DNA of 43,078 nucleotides, taken from positions 1 through 43,078 of the forward strand of contig NZ_JADKCX010000045.1 of NCBI RefSeq assembly GCF_016718685.1, given 5' to 3'. Below the pieces are notes generated by a model. The model saw nothing but the letters and a program-made list of their open reading frames with translations, made no database searches and was not told where the DNA came from. Numbering within the stretch: the first letter of the stretch is position 1; each line of letters starts with the position of its first letter. The position numbers were made by a program, and so were the translations under genes. This DNA is from Haliscomenobacter sp. (GTDB taxonomy: Bacteria; Bacteroidota; Bacteroidia; Chitinophagales; Saprospiraceae). Below, in pieces: positions 1 through 7,962 of this stretch.

Positions 1-524
1 TCGATGATTTCGATTCCTTGCTCGCGGGCCTGTTTAATCAAATCACTTTCTTTGGCCTTTTGTTCAATCAGGTCGCGGGCTTTTTTGTTGATCTTGTTGT
101 AATCCTCCGGGGTGAAGGTATTGAAGGAGCCTTCGGAGATATCATAATAGTCGATGTTGTGGTCGATGGAAATGATTTCCGGTTCCTTGGGGATGTTTTT
201 GATGGTAATGGTTTTGGTGGCCGTATCGGCTTTGATGTCCAGTCCTTCCAAGTCGAAACCGACCGAGACCTTAGCTTTAACGCGCAACAAGGCTTTTTTT
301 CGGAAAATCCACCAGTCGTATCTCCAATAGTCTTTGTGGTTGTACAATTCGGAAAAATAACCCTCTACGGTAACCAATTTGGCTACTCTTTTCATTTTTT
401 CCAATAATACCGAGGCTTCCGCTTGCGTTACGACCCTTTCTCTGGGCATGAACACACTGCGGGCAATCCAAAAGCCTCCGATAAACACGGCAATAAATCC
501 CAATACAAGCAGTAAACGACGCAT
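1..524 (-). CDS. DUF4230 domain-containing protein (3' end cut by window)
   Basis: The reverse strand is open from an ATG at 524 to the window edge, giving about 174 residues without the C-terminus. The start MRRLLLVLGFIAVFIGGFWI is one hydrophobic segment, so the protein is probably anchored in the inner membrane by an N-terminal helix. The body (EASVLLEKMKRVAKLVTVEG, then VGFDLEGLDIKADTATKTIT, then a Lys/Glu-rich helical end) matches my memory of the DUF4230 family, whose function is not established. It starts 31 bases downstream of the DUF3108 stop on the same strand, so the two may be co-transcribed. The start is well placed because the hydrophobic segment follows directly. The family call rests on recalled sequence character, not a search. 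Confidence 0.75.
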   Translation of the reverse strand, partial: MRRLLLVLGFIAVFIGGFWIARSVFMPRERVVTQAEASVLLEKMKRVAKLVTVEGYFSELYNHKDYWRYDWWIFRKKALLRVKAKVSVGFDLEGLDIKADTATKTITIKNIPKEPEIISIDHNIDYYDISEGSFNTFTPEDYNKINKKARDLIEQKAKESDLIKQAREQGIEII

Positions 525-555
525 AGCCTATTTTTTTGGCCAATATAATCAATCC

Positions 556-1452
556 TTAGTCCTCCGGGCTGATTTCCTCATCCGCTTTTTTGTCCTTCAC
601 TTTGGAACTCACCGGATAACGCACCCCCCGGTAACTCTTCAATATGACTTTTACCGAGCCAATCGAGATCGGAGATTCGATCATCAGCGGCAGGCGGTTT
701 TTATCATCCGAAGCCCAGATGGTCAGGTTTGAACTTTCTTTAAAAATGTACCCTTTGATCACTTCGGGATTGAGGGCTACGGTATTGAAATGTCCCAAGC
801 CACGGATTTTTTTGTTGGGAAATTTCCCTTTGTAGTTCACTTTTAGCGGCCAGGTTTTTTTGTCAATAAAAATCTTGATCGGAAAATCCTGCCCTGCGCG
901 CATTTGGTCAAAACTGAGGTTGCGGGCGCAATACACCATCGAAAGGATATCGTGAATGCAGGAGTCCGTATCGTATTCCACCAACTCCGCTACTTCTTTG
1001 GTTTTGCCACGCAGGGATTTCACTTTGCCGTTTTCGCGGTCAAAGGTCAGTTTGTCGTACAATGAATATTTACCTTCATTAACCTCTCTTATCGAAGTGA
1101 TGGGCAAGAGGGTGGTTTTGTCCACATAAACATCATATTTATCGCGCACTTTGAAAAATGCATCGTAGCCTTTGTAAGTACCTCCGTGGGCCGAAAAATG
1201 ATACCGATCGCCCAAATCTTCAACCTTGAAGACGACTTCACCCGCCGACATCCAAATGAAATTCCAGTTGTAAAAAACCTTATACACCATCTCTTCACCA
1301 TGCCGGAACACTTGATTGTCCATGTCACATTGATCCCCGCCAGTGTACAGGGGAAGATGATCGGGGATTCTTTCGGGTTGAGGCACGCGGAAAGCCATCA
1401 GTGAGAGTACCAAGAAGGCCGCGCCAATTTTCATCAGCCTGGAGAGATGCAT
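556..1452 (-). CDS. DUF3108 domain-containing exported protein
   Basis: This 298-residue protein begins MHLSRLMKIGAAFLVLSLMA and then becomes polar, which fits a signal peptide. A second in-frame ATG at 1434 (MKIGAAFL) gives a more classical signal peptide and could be the true start. The mature part has beta-rich segments such as GEEMVYKVFYNWNFIWMSAG and FPIKIFIDKKTWPLKVNYKG, typical of DUF3108 proteins, which are periplasmic or envelope proteins of unknown biochemical role. The C-terminus is highly charged (KVKDKKADEEISPED). It precedes the DUF4230 gene by 31 bases and follows the flippase-like gene after an 82-base gap, all on the minus strand. The function remains unknown; an envelope role is inferred from the signal peptide and neighbours. 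Confidence 0.8.
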   Translation of the reverse strand: MHLSRLMKIGAAFLVLSLMAFRVPQPERIPDHLPLYTGGDQCDMDNQVFRHGEEMVYKVFYNWNFIWMSAGEVVFKVEDLGDRYHFSAHGGTYKGYDAFFKVRDKYDVYVDKTTLLPITSIREVNEGKYSLYDKLTFDRENGKVKSLRGKTKEVAELVEYDTDSCIHDILSMVYCARNLSFDQMRAGQDFPIKIFIDKKTWPLKVNYKGKFPNKKIRGLGHFNTVALNPEVIKGYIFKESSNLTIWASDDKNRLPLMIESPISIGSVKVILKSYRGVRYPVSSKVKDKKADEEISPED

Positions 1453-1534
1453 AAGTTTATCGTTTTGATTTCAGGAAAAGTCAGCAGCTTACATTCCACT
1501 TAAACAACTAAATTCAAGACAAAGATTCTGCTTT

Positions 1535-2563
1535 TCACGCTTTTTTGACGATGAAAAACAATCCAAGTAACGCTGGCAATACCAGATTTAGTACAAACAA
1601 GGTGTAGGAAGCAGCTAAGGTACTCAAGGCATTGGCACCCCAAATACCCCATACCAAAAGTGCAATTTCGCCTCTGGCCAACAGGCCCAAAACGGGTGGC
1701 AGGGGAATTGCAGTCTGCAACAAATAAATCGTCCCGACTCCGGCCAGGGCTGCATCTGGTGGCAAATCAATCCCATAAAAATGCAGAATGGCGTAATACT
1801 GAACACTGTACAAACCATAACGCAAAGCCGCCAAACCCAAACCTGCTCCAAAGGTAGCCAGTCGATAATGCTGCAACACTTCAAGTGCTTGATCCAAAAC
1901 TGTTTGTACATATCGCCAGGCTCCTTTCCAAATAAGTCCTTGATTACGTTCGGCATAATGATGCAAAAGTTGAGGGATGCCCACTACGCCTAAGGCCAAT
2001 AAGCCTAAAAAAACCAGCAAAATCGGTGCTGCGAATTTTTCTATTCCGCTGATTTGCCAGGCTTTGGCATAATGCCCTAAGCACAACAAAGAAGGCAGGC
2101 CCAGTCCCAAAAGGATCAAAAACTGACAATAATTCCCCGCCACCGTAGCCAGGATTATTTTGCCTTTTTGCTGTTCAGGTGCAAGCAACCAACGCCCCAG
2201 GTAGTCACCACTGCGATTGGGCAACAACATGGAGGCTGCTACGCCAGCCAACACGGCACGAAGGCTTTGGCCAAAAGACATTCCGCTCCAGGGCTGGGTA
2301 AATTGCCGCCATTTCAAGGTTTCGAGCAGCCAATTGAAGGGCATCAACAGCATACAAAACAGCAAATAATGGAGGGTTGCTCCGGAAAGATTGCTGAGAA
2401 AAAGTTGCCACAGCTGGTCAAAGTCATTGCGCCGAAAAAGCTCCACATAAAATCCCCACAAAATGCCCAAAGCCAACACCAATCGAATCAGCAGCCAGGC
2501 TCGCCGGCGAAAAATAACGCTTTGGCCCTCTACTATTGGCAATGCTCTGGTGATTTTATGCAA
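1535..2563 (-). CDS. flippase-like domain (LPG_synthase_TM / UPF0104-type) membrane protein
   Basis: This 342-residue protein is almost entirely hydrophobic, with about seven to eight predicted transmembrane helices, for example LLIRLVLALGILWGFYVELF near the start and LFVLNLVLPALLGLFFIVKK at the end. The segment LPNRSGDYLGRWLL near residue 115 resembles the P-x-R-x-G-(D/E) signature of the lysylphosphatidylglycerol synthase membrane domain superfamily. No cytosolic synthase domain is attached, so it is the short flippase-like form that probably moves or binds a lipid. No ATG lies near the N-terminus; the frame opens with TTG at 2563. The start is therefore uncertain by several residues. It is transcribed divergently from ruvC, with 66 bases between the two starts. 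Confidence 0.8.
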   Translation of the reverse strand: MHKITRALPIVEGQSVIFRRRAWLLIRLVLALGILWGFYVELFRRNDFDQLWQLFLSNLSGATLHYLLFCMLLMPFNWLLETLKWRQFTQPWSGMSFGQSLRAVLAGVAASMLLPNRSGDYLGRWLLAPEQQKGKIILATVAGNYCQFLILLGLGLPSLLCLGHYAKAWQISGIEKFAAPILLVFLGLLALGVVGIPQLLHHYAERNQGLIWKGAWRYVQTVLDQALEVLQHYRLATFGAGLGLAALRYGLYSVQYYAILHFYGIDLPPDAALAGVGTIYLLQTAIPLPPVLGLLARGEIALLVWGIWGANALSTLAASYTLFVLNLVLPALLGLFFIVKKA

Positions 2564-2629
2564 AACAAAGAGTTTTAAATAATTTGCTTTGCCGCAAAAA
2601 TAAAGCTACTTTGCAGCAAAAAAGAACTG

Positions 2630-3196
2630 GTGGCAGAAAAAATAGAGAATTACCGCATTTTGGGCGTTGACCCCGGAACCAATATTTTGGGTTATGCCAT
2701 TCTGGAAGTAAACGGTGCAGAACTAAAACCCGTCGACATTGGCGTCGTTTATTTGCAAAAACTGGAAGACCACCCCCAGAAGTTGAAGCGTATTTTTGAA
2801 CGCATCACCAGCATCATTTCTCAATACGGCCCACGTTACCTGGCTATTGAGGCACCTTTTTTTGGCAAAAATCCCCAATCCATGCTCAAACTGGGCAGGG
2901 CACAGGGTGTAGCCATGGCCGCCGCCATCACCAAAGGACTGGAGATCACCGAGTACTCGCCAAAAAAAATCAAACAGTCCGTAACGGGCAATGGCAACGC
3001 CGCCAAAGAACAGGTAGCCGCCATGTTGCAAAACACTTTAAAAGTCAGCCTGGACGGACAATACCTCGACGCTACCGATGCCCTGGCTGCTGCGGTTTGC
3101 CACTACTACCAGTCGCGTTCTCCACTGGGAGGTACGGGTAAAAAGTACAACGATTGGTCGGCGTTTTTGAAAAACAATCCCGAACGCAAAGGTTAA
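2630..3196 (+). CDS. ruvC: Holliday junction resolvase RuvC (crossover junction endodeoxyribonuclease)
   Basis: RuvC cuts four-way DNA junctions symmetrically after RuvAB branch migration during recombinational repair. The 188-residue product has the RNase H-fold signatures: ILGVDPGTNILGYAI with Asp14, YLAIEAPFFGKNP with Glu74, and LDATDALAAAVCH with Asp147 and Asp150. These four acidic residues match the metal-binding catalytic set of the family. Length and order agree with bacterial RuvC, with a short extra tail (KYNDWSAFLKNNPERKG) seen in Bacteroidota homologues. Translation starts at GTG; no ATG lies upstream in frame before the conserved block. It is transcribed alone, divergent from the flippase-like gene and convergent with the serine hydrolase. 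Confidence 0.96.
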   Translation: MAEKIENYRILGVDPGTNILGYAILEVNGAELKPVDIGVVYLQKLEDHPQKLKRIFERITSIISQYGPRYLAIEAPFFGKNPQSMLKLGRAQGVAMAAAITKGLEITEYSPKKIKQSVTGNGNAAKEQVAAMLQNTLKVSLDGQYLDATDALAAAVCHYYQSRSPLGGTGKKYNDWSAFLKNNPERKG

Positions 3197-3253
3197 GGCG
3201 GATTTCGCGCTTTTTGTGCACTGAACATGATCATTCAAATTCCATCACTTAAG

Positions 3254-4513
3254 TTACTCCCCTTCTTCCGTTTTAAATTTTGCCAAAACTGGCCGTACCA
3301 ACTTAGGCCGCTGCAATTCGTGTACGTAAATGGCCTGTCCCACCTTGCCTAAAAAGGGCAACCCAATTTCATCGTATTCGTATTTCCCATCGTTGAATAC
3401 CTCGTCGTTGTTGACACGGATGGTAGCCGCGAGCATAAATTCAACACCATGCTCAAAGTCAACGATGTAAGCGGCATCGGTCAGGAAACCATAAGCCAAA
3501 CCCACCTTGTTAAAAATGCGGATGTTGTTGGGAATGGTCATAGGCGCTTTTTTATCCCCAAACAAGAGGAACTTGACGTAGTTGTCTTCTTCCACATGCT
3601 CAGGATAAGACGGATGCGTACTTTCACGGGGATACGCCGACATCCAGCGGTACAAAAATTTATAATCATTCTCCGTGAGGTCAAAACGTTGTTCGGGCCG
3701 CACCGCTTCCGGGAACATAACGGCCTTGAGCATGTCGTGCAATTCTTCCAAACCCACATAGTTGCGGTTGAGGAAATCGAAAGGCTGGTTGATCATGGTA
3801 CTATCGCCTTCAATGTACCCCTTGCCTTGCAATTGTTTGCGCAAATTGAGCCGCGGATAAGCCATACTATTGACCTGGCCTTGTTGGAAAATGGGATTGC
3901 GCAGGCTGTCAAAAAAGGAAATGGGATTGGTGTAGCGATTGCTCTCCACATCGAAGCCAGGAACCGACAAACGGTGGATGATCCGGGTACGTTTGTAGCC
4001 CTTGTTCCACAATTGTTTGTTGAGGTATTCCTGGCCCAGAAACTCGTACAAACGATTGAACGCGTCGTTGTCGCTGACCAGAAAAATCTTTTTAATGTAC
4101 TGGGCAATCGAAGGCTGGTCATTTTCGGCAGTCGTATCCACTGTAACCGAGGTTTGCGGAGGGCGCCCCGCTCCAGTGTGCATTGGGCTGAATTTCGACA
4201 AGCCTTCAACTTTGATTTGATTGAGTTTTTCCAGCGCTAAAAAAGCGGCGGGCATCTTTACCGCGCTTGCTGGATAATAGTACAAGTTGGTATCCAGGTT
4301 GTAGGTATACGACCGAAAAGTGGGAAAATTATTGGCGTCCCGATCAATTTGGGTATAAATGATCTGCACCTGATACCGATCCACATTGTTGAGGATGGTG
4401 TCCAGTGCGGGGCCTTGTTTCTCCAGAATCAGGCGCAAGGTATTTTTTTGTGCCGTCAGTGCGGGCAATAAAGCCAGGCACAAAGAAAAAGCGAGTAGTA
4501 TCGGTTTTTGCAT
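3254..4513 (-). CDS. class A beta-lactamase-like serine hydrolase, exported
   Basis: I place the start at the ATG at 4513, which begins a clear signal peptide (MQKPILLAFSLCLALLPALT, cleavage near TAQ). A TTG two codons upstream is less likely. The 419-residue protein carries the three active-site motifs of class A penicillin-recognising enzymes: SAVK (SxxK, Ser83/Lys86), SDN (147-149) and KVG (336-338) in place of KTG. It is about 130 residues longer than a typical class A beta-lactamase, with a long insertion between SDN and KVG. It may therefore be a periplasmic peptidase or esterase of the beta-lactamase superfamily, not a drug-resistance enzyme. The ATG lies 2 bases after the stop of the PLP enzyme, so the pair is co-transcribed. 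Confidence 0.85.
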   Translation of the reverse strand: MQKPILLAFSLCLALLPALTAQKNTLRLILEKQGPALDTILNNVDRYQVQIIYTQIDRDANNFPTFRSYTYNLDTNLYYYPASAVKMPAAFLALEKLNQIKVEGLSKFSPMHTGAGRPPQTSVTVDTTAENDQPSIAQYIKKIFLVSDNDAFNRLYEFLGQEYLNKQLWNKGYKRTRIIHRLSVPGFDVESNRYTNPISFFDSLRNPIFQQGQVNSMAYPRLNLRKQLQGKGYIEGDSTMINQPFDFLNRNYVGLEELHDMLKAVMFPEAVRPEQRFDLTENDYKFLYRWMSAYPRESTHPSYPEHVEEDNYVKFLLFGDKKAPMTIPNNIRIFNKVGLAYGFLTDAAYIVDFEHGVEFMLAATIRVNNDEVFNDGKYEYDEIGLPFLGKVGQAIYVHELQRPKLVRPVLAKFKTEEGE

Positions 4514-4515
4514 GG

Positions 4516-5490
4516 TCAACTTTTTTCTGATTGACAGTAATAATGTAGTGATTCAAGTAAGCTTGAGATGTCGCCATCAGTATGTAGACTGCTCAATACA
4601 ATTCGAGTAACCAGGGCATCCTGTGGCGTTGGGTACGGAAAACTGGATATCAATATTTTCCGCTGCGATAAAAACGCAGCCAATCCAGAATTTGGGGTAT
4701 AAAATACGGGATATTCTGGAAAAAAATGAAAATCAACCAACTCCGGTAAATTTTGTACAAATTGCTGGATGTTGGCTTGCAATTTTTGTCGGCTTTCGGC
4801 GTAAAAAGACTGCCCTTGTACCAAGGCCAGCAAATAAGCCGGAGCAGGCGGCGAAGCCCCGCCAAAATACGGACTGACCCACAGCCGCTCCAACCACATT
4901 TTCGGCCCCAAAATGACCCCTGCCGGAATGCCCAGGGCTTTGCCCAGAGAACTGATCACCAGCAATTGTGCGCCCGGCGGTAGGGTCAGGCTGCGGTAAA
5001 TGCCACTCCCCTCTGCTCCGGTCAGACCAAATCCATGCGAATCGTCGATGACCACAATCAGTTCTCGTTGTAAAGATAAGGCGCTCAGCCAGGCGAAGTC
5101 GAAACGCCGCACGCGCAAGGGGTCGATGGAATTGGCGGCAATGACCAGCGCTGGGCCGGGGGTTTGGGCGATGGTTTGTACCTTTTCCACCCAGCTTTCC
5201 CAGGTATTTACTTCCGGCACAGCATTAGCCCAAATGGCCGGATGGGCACCCGGAGCCGCCAAAACTTCGCCGTATTGGGACAATACCCGCATCAACAATT
5301 GCCCGGCGAGGGTACCCGAAGAAAGCAGCAAGGCTTTTTCAGCGCCCGCGTAATTTGCCAAAAATTCTTCGGCTTCCGCAAAAATATTGAGTTGGATGTT
5401 CGACAATCGCGAGCCACCAAAATGTAAGCCATACTGCTGCATTCCGGCTCGAACCAGGTTTTGTAGCCCTTCGTTCCAGGCCGCGCCCAA
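4516..5490 (-). CDS. AONS/KBL-family PLP-dependent acyltransferase (8-amino-7-oxononanoate synthase-like)
   Basis: The product is a fold-type I PLP enzyme of the alpha-oxoamine synthase group, which condenses an amino acid with an acyl-CoA and releases CO2. Signatures include a His-Gly block in VIDDSHGFGLTGAEGSG, the PLP-lysine motif ISSLGKALGIPAGVILGP and FGGASPP. The frame opens only at TTG 5490, giving 324 residues, shorter than the usual 380-400. Family-like sequence (VQIDNEPWLYFSGTGYL) continues upstream in the same frame to the stop at 5562-5560, without any ATG, GTG or TTG. The true start may be non-canonical or lost to an indel. Substrates cannot be told; biotin synthesis, threonine catabolism and sphingolipid-like synthesis are all possible, and no bio genes adjoin. 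It is directly followed by the serine hydrolase gene. Confidence 0.82.
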   Translation of the reverse strand: MGAAWNEGLQNLVRAGMQQYGLHFGGSRLSNIQLNIFAEAEEFLANYAGAEKALLLSSGTLAGQLLMRVLSQYGEVLAAPGAHPAIWANAVPEVNTWESWVEKVQTIAQTPGPALVIAANSIDPLRVRRFDFAWLSALSLQRELIVVIDDSHGFGLTGAEGSGIYRSLTLPPGAQLLVISSLGKALGIPAGVILGPKMWLERLWVSPYFGGASPPAPAYLLALVQGQSFYAESRQKLQANIQQFVQNLPELVDFHFFPEYPVFYTPNSGLAAFLSQRKILISSFPYPTPQDALVTRIVLSSLHTDGDISSLLESLHYYCQSEKS

Positions 5491-5608
5491 ATACCCGGTG
5501 CCGCTGAAGTAGAGCCAGGGTTCATTGTCGATTTGGACGGTAAGTGAGTTGGTGCGGTTTTAAATGGGGGGGGCCGAGATTGAGTTGATGCTGGGGCTAT
5601 TTCAACAA

Positions 5609-7813
5609 TTAAAGTATCGAAATTTTCACGCCCGCATTCACCACAAAACCATCCATCGGTGCGTAAATTTCTTTGAACTGCGGATTGTTACTGAATCCGG
5701 TATAAATCGCTCCGAACCGCGTTTGCCGCGTATCCAGAAAGTTTTCAAAGTTGAGAAAAACCGACCAGTTTTCCCACATTTTTTCTCCCATCAAACCACA
5801 TATCCAGTACGCGGGGCTGCGCGAGGCATCACCAAGGCCTTGCGGACTAAAGTAGTAAGCTTCCAGGCCAAGACGCCACTGTTCTTCCAGTTCGTACATC
5901 AATACGCTGTTGAGGCGGTGTTGGGGCGTGAGGGGCAGTTGAACGGACTCGCCGGTACTGCGCGAGCGGGCATCGGTGAAGGTATAGCCCAGGAAAAGTT
6001 TCCAAGGTTTGCGGTAGCTGAATTTAAGGTTGGTTTCCAGGCCCCGGGTGACGTAGTCTCCGTCGAGGTTGGCAAAGGTATAGGTGGTGCCGGAGGTACG
6101 GGCTTGCAGCACCAGCGGGTTGTTGAGCTGGGTGTAAAAAAACAACTGATTCCAGCTGAAAGATACTTCGTTGGAAAGGCCAGGAAGTTTGAAGCTACCC
6201 CGATAATTGAGGTCAAAATTGATGCCGAAAGAACGTTCCAAATTCAGACTATCCGCCGAGGGTAAGGTGATGCCCTGAAAAGCGCGGGATTCGCTTTGTT
6301 CGGTAAACAAGGTGGGCGTTTTGTAGCCCAAACCAATGTTGATCCGCGCCGAAACATCATCGGTCAACTTGTATAAAGCGGCAATCCGTGGCAACACTGC
6401 TGCACCATAGCCTTGTACCAGGTCGGTACGCAAGCCGGTTTCGAGGGTGTATTGTTCATTGGGGCTCCAGGTGTATTGTGCAAAAGTGCCGAAGTTGCGG
6501 ATGTTCAAAATGCGCGGAGTACGTGGATTGCTAAGGGTTTGGCGCGTCCCTTCTTCAAAATGATCACTTTGGTAATTGAGTCCGCCGATCAACTCCTGGT
6601 TGGATTTGGGCCGAAAACGCCCGTGCAACTCCGAAAATGAAGCCAATTGGGCCCCTTCAAAACGGAATTGCCGCTGGTTGAGTATCCTGCTGAAGCGATT
6701 GATCGTATTGCGCAGGCTAAAATGTAAGCGCTTGTTGGGGGTATGGTCGATTTGTACCTGTGAGGCAAAGCGGGCACTGATGTTGCGTTCAAAATAACCA
6801 AACCGGGAAATGCCCCGCACATAGTCCATATCCCCTCCCAGGCGGTTTTCTTTGCTGTAATTGAATCCGACCTGAATGGTGGTGTTGTCCTCAAAATAAA
6901 ACCAAAAGCGGGGATTGATGCTGAGGCGATTAAACCGGGGAATAGCGGATAGGCCGATGTTTGCCGGATCGTAGGCCGAACTCGAGTTCCGCGAGGCCAA
7001 GAGGGTAAAACCCACATCGTCGTCGAGCATTTTGCTGTAAAAAGCGCTAAGGTCGAGGCCTCCGGCGGAGGTAGTATTGGCCAAAAGACGCAACTGAGGC
7101 TCCGCTTCGGGTTGGCGGGTGATGAAATTGACTAAGCCAGCGATGGCCCCGCCACCGTAAAGGGTAGAGGCCGAGCCTTTGATCACTTCCACTTGTTTGA
7201 GGTCCAGGGGTAGGATTTGTAACAAACTCAAACCACTGGACAGTCCGGCGTACATGGGCAAACCATCGCGCAACAATTGGGTATAGCGCCCGTCGAGCCC
7301 CTGAATACGGATGGAGGCATTGGCCGAAGTAGCGGAGGTTTGTTGGGTTTGAATGCCCGTACTTTCGTTGAGCAGCATGCGCACATCGCCGGGTTTCATG
7401 TTGCTTTTTTCCTCCAGTTCTTCCCCCGTAATGGCTTCCACCCGGGTCGGAATATCGGCAATGCTGCGGCTACTGCGGGTGCTGCGGATGAGTACTTCTT
7501 CCAGTTCTTCTTCTTGTTCGCTCATGGAAAAGACCACTTGGGCATCCGCGGTCAAAGGAAGGGTAATGTTGCGTTGAATGCTGCGATAGCCCAGATAGCG
7601 GCATTGCAGGGTGTGTTCTCCATCGGGCACTTCCCGCAATACCAGCAACCCTGCCGAGTCGGTTTCTCCCCCGATGTTGTACCCCTGCACCAGGATGCTT
7701 GCCCCGCTAAGCGGTTTTTGGGTAGCGGCAGCGCGTACTTTGATGTTGAGGGTATTTTGGGCAAACAAATGCCATGCGGGGAGGGTCAACAGGACTAGTA
7801 AAAGTTTTCTCAT
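5609..7813 (-). CDS. TonB-dependent outer-membrane receptor with carboxypeptidase-like regulatory domain
   Basis: This 734-residue protein starts with a signal peptide (MRKLLLVLLTLPAWHLFAQ). A CarboxypepD_reg-like domain follows at about residues 22-105 (LSGASILVQGYNIGGETDSA). The plug domain is at about 115-235, with PGDVRMLLNESTGIQ, ASIRIQGLDGRYTQLLRDGL and VEVIKGSASTLYGGGAIAGL. The remainder is a 22-strand barrel rich in alternating aromatic residues, ending VNAGVKISIL. Such receptors take up scarce ligands such as siderophores, vitamins or metals using TonB-ExbBD energy. No SusD partner is adjacent, which argues against a glycan-uptake locus; the plug resembles the CirA/BtuB-like group. 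The substrate is unknown. A good Bacteroidota promoter lies upstream at 7888-7918. Confidence 0.93.
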   Translation of the reverse strand: MRKLLLVLLTLPAWHLFAQNTLNIKVRAAATQKPLSGASILVQGYNIGGETDSAGLLVLREVPDGEHTLQCRYLGYRSIQRNITLPLTADAQVVFSMSEQEEELEEVLIRSTRSSRSIADIPTRVEAITGEELEEKSNMKPGDVRMLLNESTGIQTQQTSATSANASIRIQGLDGRYTQLLRDGLPMYAGLSSGLSLLQILPLDLKQVEVIKGSASTLYGGGAIAGLVNFITRQPEAEPQLRLLANTTSAGGLDLSAFYSKMLDDDVGFTLLASRNSSSAYDPANIGLSAIPRFNRLSINPRFWFYFEDNTTIQVGFNYSKENRLGGDMDYVRGISRFGYFERNISARFASQVQIDHTPNKRLHFSLRNTINRFSRILNQRQFRFEGAQLASFSELHGRFRPKSNQELIGGLNYQSDHFEEGTRQTLSNPRTPRILNIRNFGTFAQYTWSPNEQYTLETGLRTDLVQGYGAAVLPRIAALYKLTDDVSARINIGLGYKTPTLFTEQSESRAFQGITLPSADSLNLERSFGINFDLNYRGSFKLPGLSNEVSFSWNQLFFYTQLNNPLVLQARTSGTTYTFANLDGDYVTRGLETNLKFSYRKPWKLFLGYTFTDARSRSTGESVQLPLTPQHRLNSVLMYELEEQWRLGLEAYYFSPQGLGDASRSPAYWICGLMGEKMWENWSVFLNFENFLDTRQTRFGAIYTGFSNNPQFKEIYAPMDGFVVNAGVKISIL

Positions 7814-7887
7814 TCAGCGGATGTTTAAATCATCCGGTAAAATTAGGCAAAGATCATACCTAAGTACTAAGGTTTGCACAAGTATTT

Positions 7888-7918
7888 CAAAAATAGGGAA
7901 ACTGCGTAGGTGAGCAAA
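7888..7918 (-). promoter_or_regulatory. Bacteroidota-type promoter for the TonB receptor
   Basis: Read on the minus strand, TTTG (7918-7915) is followed after exactly 19 bases by TATTTTTG (7895-7888). This fits the TTTG-N19/20-TAnnTTTG consensus of the primary sigma factor in Bacteroidota. It leaves a leader of about 70 bases before the ATG at 7813. It is the best promoter match I found in the window. Transcription start is inferred, not seen. Confidence 0.6.
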
Positions 7919-7962
7919 GCAATAATTGAAAACCCTATTCCAAGTGTGCTTTTGCTGATACC

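Noticed and set aside
277..552. 91-residue minus-strand open frame at the left edge
   Set aside because: It is out of frame with the DUF4230 gene that covers the same bases and has a proper signal-anchor start.
3197..3253. Terminator between convergent ruvC and the serine hydrolase
   Set aside because: Only a three-base stem could be formed; not enough to support a call.
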